Assembly: GCA_016763955.1 (NCBI GenBank)
Contig: JAESSU010000109.1
Coordinates: 1 to 12,984, forward strand
Direction: 5' to 3'
Origin: Phycisphaeraceae bacterium
GTDB taxonomy: Bacteria > Planctomycetota > Phycisphaerae > Phycisphaerales > Phycisphaeraceae
Length of the DNA: 12,984 bases
Shown here: positions 6,881 through 12,984 of the stretch, in pieces
How positions within the stretch are numbered: position 1 is the stretch's first letter
How the letters are laid out: each line of letters begins with the position of its first letter
Notes under the pieces: generated by a model
The model's database searches: none
What the model saw: only the letters and a program-made list of their open reading frames with translations
Told to the model about the DNA's origin: nothing
Position numbers and translations under genes: made by a program

Positions 6881-7851
6881 TTCCCTGCTTCCTTCGAGGA
6901 GGCTGATGATTCAGACGCTCGATGAACCAAATCTTGCAGTGGGATTGGCAAATTATCCACATTTTCCCAGTGATCCGTCCAAACCCCCGCCCATGCGGCG
7001 ATTAACGCTGGTGACCAGGGCTCGTTGACTGCTTGAGCTAGGGATGTTTGTAGCGTGGCCATGGCTTTTTTTATCAAGCGGTTTGCTTTGAATGGGGAAA
7101 CTCCTAAAAGCTCGCCTGCATCTCGCTGCTTCATGCCCCGGTCGTAGACCATACGGATCATAAACCGCTGTTGAGCAGACAAATCTTCCCATGCACTAGC
7201 TAGTGCTTTGATGATGTTTTGGGTCGTTTCGTTTTGCTGCACTTGGGCATCGGGCGTGGTGGAGAGGGCATCTTCGATTTGGTTCTCTGAATGCCCAGAT
7301 TTTTCTGGATTGCTTGAATCATTGCCCACAAGTGATAGCAACAGAGATGGCTTGGATTTTCGTTGACGTCCGATGGCTAAGCGTTTGGCAATGAGGATTA
7401 GATAATGCAGGAGTTTAACTTTGCCGCGATAGCGAATAATGCGTGCAGGCTGTCGTCCATCGGGCAGTAGGTCGCCTTCGAAATTGTTTTTGGAGACGTT
7501 ACCGGAGGGGCTTGCGGTGGAGCTTCCGGTGGAGCTTCCGGTGGAGCTTCTGAGGGAGGGCGAATGGTTGTCCATTAGTCTGAGGATGGTATCGCCCCAA
7601 AGATCGTCTAACTCATAATCTGCGGTGGGTTGTCGGCGTAAGATACGACGCGTTTGAGGGCCCAGTTCATTCTCAATAACCAGCCATGCTTGATCAAGGC
7701 GATGGCCCGCAGCACCTGCTAGGAACAGATCGACGGGATACTTGGGGATGTTGGTCCCCAGATGCGCTTGGTAAGCTTGTCGCGACCAAGCGATGGCAGG
7801 CCACTGTTGCGTGGCTTGATGGAAATAGTCATCAGGCGAAAACTCAGGCAT
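6877..7851 (-). CDS. RNA polymerase sigma factor, ECF-like, with a low-complexity insertion
   Basis: A 324-residue protein that would direct RNA polymerase to a special set of promoters. Region 2 is seen at about residues 52-95 (LDQAWLVIENELGPQTRRIL, then ADYELDDLWGDTILRLM). It resumes after an insertion as FRGK-like YRGKVKLLHYLILIAKRLAIG (140-161). Region 4 is at about 220-268: WEDLSAQQRFMIRMVYDRGM, then KQRDAGELLGVSPFKANRLI, a helix-turn-helix. The insertion (about 100-118) is Ser/Thr/Gly-rich, encoded by a 12-bp DNA repeat. An extra C-terminal segment of about 55 residues (with WAGVWTDHWENVDNLPIPLQ) follows region 4. This is longer than standard ECF factors (about 170-200). It is the first gene of its operon and overlaps the anti-sigma-like gene by 4 bases. 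No strong ribosome site is seen at ATG 7851. Confidence 0.8.
   Translation of the reverse strand: MPEFSPDDYFHQATQQWPAIAWSRQAYQAHLGTNIPKYPVDLFLAGAAGHRLDQAWLVIENELGPQTRRILRRQPTADYELDDLWGDTILRLMDNHSPSLRSSTGSSTGSSTASPSGNVSKNNFEGDLLPDGRQPARIIRYRGKVKLLHYLILIAKRLAIGRQRKSKPSLLLSLVGNDSSNPEKSGHSENQIEDALSTTPDAQVQQNETTQNIIKALASAWEDLSAQQRFMIRMVYDRGMKQRDAGELLGVSPFKANRLIKKAMATLQTSLAQAVNEPWSPALIAAWAGVWTDHWENVDNLPIPLQDLVHRASESSASSKEAGK
7503..7550 (-). repeat. 12-bp tandem repeat inside the sigma-factor gene
   Basis: Three perfect head-to-tail copies of CGGTGGAGCTTC (plus-strand reading) at 7515-7550, preceded by a degenerate fourth (CGGAGGGGCTTG, 7503-7514). Read in the gene they code for repeated Gly-Ser-Ser-Thr. 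Because the unit is a multiple of three, copy-number changes keep the frame, so the insert length could vary among strains. Confidence 0.85.
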
Positions 7852-8143
7852 GATGGCAAGCTTATCATCGACAAGGCTAGGCCGAAAGCCTGTAAGGGTG
7901 TTAAAGCATTGAATTTTGTTTCTGGCATCTTTTTTTGGGCCTCATCCACGACATTTTTAACCCAATAATAACGATGGTAATGATTGACAAACGCATCTGT
8001 AAATCGTACTGTAAATCGTACTGTCAAGGTAACCCACCTAAGATCATCCAAGTAATTCACTCCCGCCCCTATGCTATATAGGAGGCTTGGATCGCCCGCT
8101 GAATCTTGTTGCAATGATCTGACCAGACTTGGAGGTCTGATAC
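7852..8143. promoter_or_regulatory. Divergent promoter region with 12-bp direct repeats
   Basis: These 292 bases separate the minus-strand sigma operon from the plus-strand beta-module/propeller gene. Two 12-bp copies of CTGTAAATCGTA run back to back at 7997-8020, followed by CTGT. They are flanked by TTGACA at 7984-7989 (plus) and its inverse TGTCAA at 8022-8027 (minus). The plus TTGACA has TACTGT 17 bases on (8007-8012), a weak -10. The minus one has no good -10 at normal spacing. A regulator could bind the repeats and control both directions. No other clear gene is seen here; an open frame on the minus strand (to 8114) lacks any coding signature and overlaps the sigma gene. Confidence 0.45.
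8124..8139 (+). promoter_or_regulatory. Ribosome site inside a small hairpin
   Basis: GGAGG (8131-8135) lies 8 bases before ATG 8144, a near-ideal ribosome site. It sits in or beside the loop of a 5-bp inverted repeat, CAGAC (8124-8128) and GTCTG (8135-8139). The stem could modestly shade the site; it is too short to be called a riboswitch. Confidence 0.45.
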
Positions 8144-10646
8144 ATGCAAAGAGTTACACAATACAAATTAGGTCTATACAATCGCGCTAAACGATGGCTA
8201 CTATTATTAGTCGTCTGTTTTGTCAGTGGCCTAGCGCAAAATGTTGATGCCAAAACGTTCACGGTCGAGTTTGTAAGTGATCCGTCAAATGCAAAAATAA
8301 CGATCACCGACCACAACGGGAAAGCCGTTCGGCCATCAAAAAAAAAATCCTACTTTACAGTACAAACTGAAATTTACCTCGTCACGTAAGTTTTACAATA
8401 TCCGTCTCCAAGCGAGTGAAAATTACGAGCCTCATGTTAATCAGCTCACACGCGAACAAGTTGAAAAACTACCGCTTAAAAGCAATAGTCGCTATACCCG
8501 CCGTTATCGAATTGAATTGCCTCGTCGCTATTGGGTCTCCATCGTTGCGTTGGATTCACAATCGCAGCAGCCGCTGGGCGATGCGTCAAGCGAAGTTGTG
8601 GACACCAATGGCAATCGTATCCCGGTCATTTCCCCCGGTGTTGCTGCGCTTCTTTTTGAAAAAAATAAAAGTACCTCATATACCATCACAACGACCCATA
8701 GTGATTACCAAAGTCAAAGTATTATCGTTAACAAAAAAGACCTTCAGGCCATCCGTATACACGATGACAAAAGGCAACTAAGCCTTAGCCTGACCCCGCG
8801 GCATCGCGTTAAATTCTCAGTCCTTGATGAAAAAACACAACAGGCCGTCGAGGGTGCTGAAATTTGTCTCAAAGGGCCCGACAGTTCGATACAGACACTT
8901 AATCCCGGCGAACTTGTAACGCTTCGCTTTAGCCAAGGGGGTACGTACCAAGCGACCGTCTCTTGCCCAAACTATGAACCTTTTACTCAAAAAATCACCA
9001 AAGAAAACGCTAAGAATCTCGGATCAGAAATCCCCTTAGCCATCAAAGCGTTGTATCGGGTTCGATTTAGCGTGATGGATGCTGAGTCAGGCAAAGTAAT
9101 ACCCAATGCAAATCTCGACATCCGTGATCCGCAAGGTGACAAGGTTTCGACTCAAGGAACGGCTCCCTTGTTTTTCCGTTTCCCAAAGGGAGAACCCCAG
9201 TTGGGTTTTCACGTGGCAGTGACTTGCCCTGGTTATGAATCGAGACAAGCCACAATCATGGAATCCGCCCTCGATTCGTTGGGGACAAAACCGGGGTATG
9301 CCACGGATGTTAATATTTCCTTATCGCCCCAATTGCCTCTTCGGTTTGTGGTCCAAGAAGCTGGGCTGGATCGTAAACTCAAGCAAACAACCATGACGAT
9401 TACCGATTCTGCAGGCAAAATAGTCGTCGAACAAGTTCCTGCCAACCAACAGCAAACACTGACTTACCGAACGCCCAATGAAACGTACTCCGTTGTCATG
9501 GCTTACAAAGGTTTTCACACGCTAACGATCCCTTTGCAACGGCGAGATGTTCCTTTGCCAGTAAACGGCATCAGTGAAATCCTCGTTGAACTGAAGCCCG
9601 ATGAGTATGTCGAACGTGCAGATGTGATGATCGTTCACGACCGAAAACGAGGCACGGTAGGACGCATCCGACATGCACGGCGATATCTGCGAGGCGGTGC
9701 GAATCTCAGGGCAGTTCATGTTTTTCAAGATAATCCATGGGTCCGCGGCTTGGCGGTGACGGTGGGGGGCATTGGCGAAAAAATAACCCGACTGGCATTT
9801 GCACAGGCCTTTGTCACCGAAGACTTGACTCAGAAAAAAAAGGGAGAGCTTGTCTCCATCGACAGTTGTGTGATCAATGAAATTAGCCTTGGCAAAAGTA
9901 ATGGCGGAGTCGCGCAATTAACCCCCGAAGACGGCAGCATTGACATCGACCCATTCTATTCGCCAGATGGTGAGTTTCTACTTTATGCCACCAATCGGCA
10001 GGATCCCGTTAAGCCCATTTTGGTACGCAAAGGCAGACGCCAACGGATCGGGTTTGCCATGATCCATCAGGAAAGTAAATGGGCGGTTCTATATCCTTCT
10101 ATTGATACCAAGGGAACGTTTGTTTTTCAGTTTACCCCCACAGAATCATCGACCGTGGGACAACGGCCAACCATCGGCAAGCTAGATAAGTTCCCCGCTA
10201 GAATCACTGTAGGCCGACAACCTCAGGTCAACCGTACGGGTGATAAAATTGTCTATATCGGTGATGATGGCAACGTATGGATGATCGACAAGGACGGCCG
10301 TGCGAATCAAATCACTGAAGACGCCCAAGCCATTGCCCAAGATCTAGACAAGCAAGTTCCCCCCGAAGAACGCGACTTGTTTGCGCCTTATGCCAATCCA
10401 ACGTGGATTCCCGATAAGGATTATATTGTCGTCATGGGAATGGCTGCTAAAGGACGAGACCAGTACCGACAGGAAGATATTTATATCTTGTCTCTGTCAG
10501 GTGAACAGAAATGGAAAACCGAAAACCTCTCCTCAGATCGATTCCCTGTGTGCACCGACAAGATGATCTACTTCTTGTCCAACCGCAATGATGAGTGGAG
10601 CATTTATGCGGTGGATATTCCCAATGAAATTTTAAGACAAGAGTAA
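8144..10646 (+). CDS. Large secreted beta-module and TolB/PD40-like propeller protein, reading frame broken at an A10 tract
   Basis: Two open parts belong together: 8144-8389 (81 codons then TAA) and a frame open from about 8349 to the stop at 10644-10646. Dropping one A from the A-run at 8338-8347 joins them into 833 residues. Part one has a signal peptide (RWLLLLVVCFVSGL, cleavage after VDA) and starts a beta-sandwich module (FTVEFVSDPSNAKITITD). Part two continues it, then repeats similar modules at about 125-217, 218-302, 303-396 and 397-484, each opening like RVKFSVLDEKTQQAVEGAEI or RVRFSVMDAESGKVIPNANL. This is the look of PEGA or carboxypeptidase-regulatory-like domains. The C-terminal part has TolB/PD40-like blades: FYSPDGEFLLYATNRQ, PQVNRTGDKIVYIGDDGNVW and RFPVCTDKMIYFLSNRNDEW. 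It is likely a surface or periplasmic binding protein. The coding quality of both parts argues for a recent or recoded frame break. Confidence 0.75.
8338..8347 (+). other. A10 homopolymer at the frame break
   Basis: Ten A residues in a row, placed exactly where the signal-peptide half and the long half of the propeller gene change frame. With nine A the frame reads RPSKKNPTLQYKLKFTSSRK without interruption. Long A runs are known sites of RNA polymerase slippage and of sequencing or replication error, so three causes are possible: assembly error, real mutation, or transcript slippage that restores the frame in part of the messages. Confidence 0.8.
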
Positions 10647-10666
10647 GAATCTAATCGCTCGTGAGA

Positions 10667-10742
10667 GCTAAAGCATTACATATGTGTTAGCTAGTCATTG
10701 CATTTTGCGATGCATCACCGACACGTTGTGTCGCAGTTAGCT
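10667..10742. terminator. Possible terminator region between convergent genes
   Basis: The 135 bases between the two convergent stops hold a 6-bp perfect hairpin, CGACAC/GTGTCG around GTT (10719-10733). A larger pairing is possible between AGCTAA near 10667 and TTAGCT near 10737. No T-run follows either, so intrinsic termination is only a guess from position. Confidence 0.35.
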
Positions 10743-10781
10743 TTCGACATGATTATTGATCGTGCTACCTAGGCCTGGTTC

Positions 10782-12869
10782 TTACCGCTGGTATCGTAGG
10801 ATTGTTCCTCTTTGTGTTCCTGCAAAAACACGATGCCGGGCATCATCTACGAATAAGGCTGTTGTGTTATTAGGGAAGTGAATTCTCGGTGATTTTGTGT
10901 GATCGGAATTAGGATAACACAGCTCAACTTTACCCCGGCCAAAGAGGACGAATACGCCTCCTTCGTTGCCGGTTAAATGCAATCGATTCACGGTAAACCC
11001 ACGTCGTCCGTAGTTCTTGCGATTGCGGGTGTCCGGCTCAAAATCCCAGCGGTAGAGAGACTCGCCGAAAGATGCGACGATCGTTTTTGACTGAGTGTCG
11101 AATGCCATGTCCATGGCCCGTCGTGTGGGGCCAGTTAGGTGAATCGCTTGCTGTTCTTGGTTTTGTAAATTCCATAACATCACATTCCCATGCGTAAATC
11201 CTACTGCGACCCATGAAGCGTCTTTGCTTAGAGCACTTGTAGAAATGGCATTTTGTGTGTCCATCTTGGTAAGCATAATTCGAGTCTCTTGCTGCTTGAA
11301 TGTGCGGCCATCCCAGGATGTGACTTTAAGTTGCTCGCCATCCTGTCCAACGGTAACTAGGGAAGTGTTCTTTGCCTTTAAGATAAAACGACATACCAGC
11401 AGCGCTTTGTTGTGGGACTGCCATAGGTTTAGGGATAATTGCGGCGTGTCATTTAAAAGATCAAAAACAGCCATGCTGCCATCTTTGTTAGCAGCTAATA
11501 GTCGATCATTGTTTGGACTAAAAATCAGTTGATCGATCTGCCACGGGCACGATAGCTGTATCAGATGTCGGTCATTTAATGTAGACCAGAGGATGACTTT
11601 TCCTAGGTTGTCGCCGCTAGCGAGTAGTGCGCCGTTGGGTGATGCCGCTATGGTTGTGATGGCGTTTGAGTGGCTGCCCAATCGCACTTTGGGGTGACTT
11701 GTTGGTGCCTCCGTTATCGAATGTTCGCCGAACTGGATTAATGCGCGAAGTGCAAATCGGTTTCGTTGCTGAGCTTCTTCTGCCAGTCCGTCATGGCAAA
11801 CACGGGTGAGCCATAAAGGCAGGCGACCGGTTGTCTTCAACACTTTTTTCATTCGCATCAATACAACATTGTGGAGTACGTCTTGCGTCTGTTCGCCTAG
11901 CGATGACAACTCTTGCATCATTTTTTTTAGCGGTCGCTGCTTAGCTTTATATTGTGCGGCTTGTTTTCGGGCCGTCTTTAAGCGGACTAAATCCTCGCTG
12001 GTTTCAAAACGAGTTAGTTCGATCTGACCGGAAAATTCTCCCGTGATTTTAGGGGTTTGCGTCTTGCCGCTTTGGAGACTCCATTGCTTGGTATGTGATG
12101 CCGCAAAGGCCCATAGCTCCATGGCGGTCACCGTTCCATCACAATTACCTTGGACGGTTTGGTCGGCCCCTCCGGCAAGACCTTGGATGACATAGTTCGT
12201 GAATACGCCGTGGCCGGCATCTTGGTTTTCATAGGAAAGTTGGTCCACATCACAACTAGAGATTGTGGCAAAGGCTGCCCCGGCAAGTTGGCCAAGTAAA
12301 GTGCCAGCGGTACTCGCTGAGGCGTCACCAGCTTTGGCTCCGGAATGGCAGGCATCAAGGATCAGCAGGCGATGCTTTGCTGTGCAGGTATTGATCGTTT
12401 GGCGAACCCATGACAAAGGAATCAATGAGCCGCGGTCAATGGGATTGCCATCGACAGGAACGAGATAACCTTGGCCCGATTTCTCAGCACCGTGGCCTGA
12501 GAAAAAGATGACTAACACATCGTTGGGGCCCACCATCTGGGCGATTTGATTAATGCGGTTTCGTAGATTGCCTCGGGTGGGATAAAGCGTTTTGTCGTCT
12601 GCATCATCGGTCATGATAACCATCTGGGCACGATTAAATCCTGCTTGCTCTAAGGCTTGGGCCAAGGCCTGGGCATCTTGGCGGGCAAAACGCAAAGAGG
12701 GCATGCTGGTGTAGTCGTTGATGCCGATAATCAGTGCCCAGCGTTGTCCGCCTTCACGGGTGATCGCAATCGGTGCCGCAGGCGCAACGGTAATGGCTTT
12801 ACCCAAATCGTCAGCAAACAAACTGGTCGTTAAGGCCAGCAACAAAATCAATACAAATGTGTGGCGCAT
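10782..12869 (-). CDS. Secreted caspase-like (C14) peptidase with WD40 propeller
   Basis: A 695-residue protein. A signal peptide is clear (MRHTFVLILLLALTTS, cleavage after LFA). The caspase-fold domain spans about 42-285: RWALIIGINDYTSMPSLRFA, then VLVIFFSGHGAE with catalytic His126, and LLILDACHSGAK with catalytic Cys174, followed by ATISSCDVDQLSYENQDAGH. Both catalytic residues are present, so it should be active. A segment around 240-251 (QGNCDGTVTAME) resembles an EF-hand loop with Gln in place of the first Asp. A helical linker (about 290-395, rich in Lys/Arg/Gln) leads to seven WD40-like blades, starting SHSNAITTIAASPNGALLAS and ending with RVFAGTQRGTILRYQR. Bacterial enzymes of this type cleave after Arg/Lys and are linked to stress or death pathways in some species; the substrate here is unknown. 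The gene stands alone and converges on the propeller gene. Confidence 0.88.
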   Translation of the reverse strand: MRHTFVLILLLALTTSLFADDLGKAITVAPAAPIAITREGGQRWALIIGINDYTSMPSLRFARQDAQALAQALEQAGFNRAQMVIMTDDADDKTLYPTRGNLRNRINQIAQMVGPNDVLVIFFSGHGAEKSGQGYLVPVDGNPIDRGSLIPLSWVRQTINTCTAKHRLLILDACHSGAKAGDASASTAGTLLGQLAGAAFATISSCDVDQLSYENQDAGHGVFTNYVIQGLAGGADQTVQGNCDGTVTAMELWAFAASHTKQWSLQSGKTQTPKITGEFSGQIELTRFETSEDLVRLKTARKQAAQYKAKQRPLKKMMQELSSLGEQTQDVLHNVVLMRMKKVLKTTGRLPLWLTRVCHDGLAEEAQQRNRFALRALIQFGEHSITEAPTSHPKVRLGSHSNAITTIAASPNGALLASGDNLGKVILWSTLNDRHLIQLSCPWQIDQLIFSPNNDRLLAANKDGSMAVFDLLNDTPQLSLNLWQSHNKALLVCRFILKAKNTSLVTVGQDGEQLKVTSWDGRTFKQQETRIMLTKMDTQNAISTSALSKDASWVAVGFTHGNVMLWNLQNQEQQAIHLTGPTRRAMDMAFDTQSKTIVASFGESLYRWDFEPDTRNRKNYGRRGFTVNRLHLTGNEGGVFVLFGRGKVELCYPNSDHTKSPRIHFPNNTTALFVDDARHRVFAGTQRGTILRYQR

Positions 12870-12984
12870 GGATTATCCCATGGAACAAAGTCCCAAGGTG
12901 GTTACTATACCCATCGGGTATCATTTTGACCGCGCTGTAAACGCATTGGAGGCCTAAAACAAATCGTCGCGTACAAAAGCAACA
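12870..12984 (-). promoter_or_regulatory. Putative promoter and palindromic operator of the caspase-WD40 gene
   Basis: On the minus strand TATAGT (plus 12904-12909) is a good -10 box, 34 bases before the start codon; the sequence 17 bases further upstream is a poor -35, so activation by a regulator or another sigma factor is possible. The inverted repeat ATACCC-ATC-GGGTAT (12907-12921) overlaps the -10, the normal position of a repressor site. GGGA shortly before ATG 12869 is a modest ribosome site. No gene is seen in the rest of this edge. Confidence 0.4.

Noticed and set aside
7997..8020. CRISPR-like array from the 12-bp repeats
   Set aside because: Only two copies, no spacers between them, and no cas genes in the window.
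7719..8114. Open frame of 131 codons on the minus strand upstream of and overlapping the sigma gene
   Set aside because: It overlaps the start of the sigma gene in another frame and covers the repeat-bearing promoter region. It shows repeat-derived VRFTVRFT and no domain or ribosome site.
8416..8781. Open frame of 121 codons on the plus strand
   Set aside because: It overlaps the true frame of the beta-module gene in the zone just after the frame break. Its composition is non-protein-like, whereas the other frame continues the domain.
12718..12957. Plus-strand frame over the start of the caspase gene
   Set aside because: It is antisense to the conserved caspase N-terminus and promoter, with no ribosome site or domain.
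1..12984. tRNA or rRNA genes
   Set aside because: I saw no cloverleaf-like element with a T-arm signature and no rRNA-like conserved stretch on either strand by eye.

Overview
The window reads as a piece of a bacterial chromosome with moderate GC. Secreted beta-propeller proteins, a caspase-fold peptidase fused to WD40 repeats, an extracytoplasmic-function (ECF) type sigma factor with long insertions, and a sugar ABC importer with no ATPase gene beside it together suggest the Planctomycetes-Verrucomicrobia-Chlamydiae group. Planctomycetota (perhaps Phycisphaerae-like) is my best guess. This is inference from gene content; no rRNA or other marker gene is present.

Left block (1-4540, plus strand, visibly AT-richer): a tightly packed operon. 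It holds the 3' end of a secreted or enzymatic protein, a secreted TPR-type protein, a membrane-anchored solute-binding protein, and two MalF/MalG-like permeases of the CUT1 carbohydrate importer family. Stops and starts overlap or nearly touch, except before the second permease. There the expected ATG is followed at once by a stop codon, and the recognisable N-terminus is in another frame. The operon ends at a 23-bp perfect stem-loop terminator (4621-4677).

Scar zone (about 4690-5000, visibly GC-richer): no intact gene. It holds a two-unit remnant of an Rhs/YD-repeat gene with a frame change between the units, then a cluster of short GGAAGTT-type repeats that may be a solo end of an insertion sequence. 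This zone separates two blocks of unlike composition.

Middle block (5016-7851, minus strand): an operon in the order sigma factor, membrane anti-sigma-like protein (4-bp ATGA overlap), 67-aa membrane protein (5-bp gap), and a secreted FlgT/CsgG-like protein. A 292-bp divergent region with two 12-bp direct repeats and two facing TTGACA boxes separates it from the next gene.

Right block (8144-12869): a large secreted protein made of repeated beta-sandwich modules and a TolB/PD40-like propeller. Its reading frame is broken at a run of ten A residues near the 5' end; removing one A joins the two parts into one 833-residue protein. Convergent to it is an intact secreted caspase-like (C14) peptidase with a seven-blade WD40 C-terminus, catalytic His126 and Cys174.

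A working idea, not proven here, is that the sigma/anti-sigma pair senses envelope state and controls the neighbouring secreted proteins (FlgT-like, beta-module/propeller, and possibly caspase-WD40). The most unusual sequence-level observations are the A10 frame break and the ATG-stop start of the second permease.
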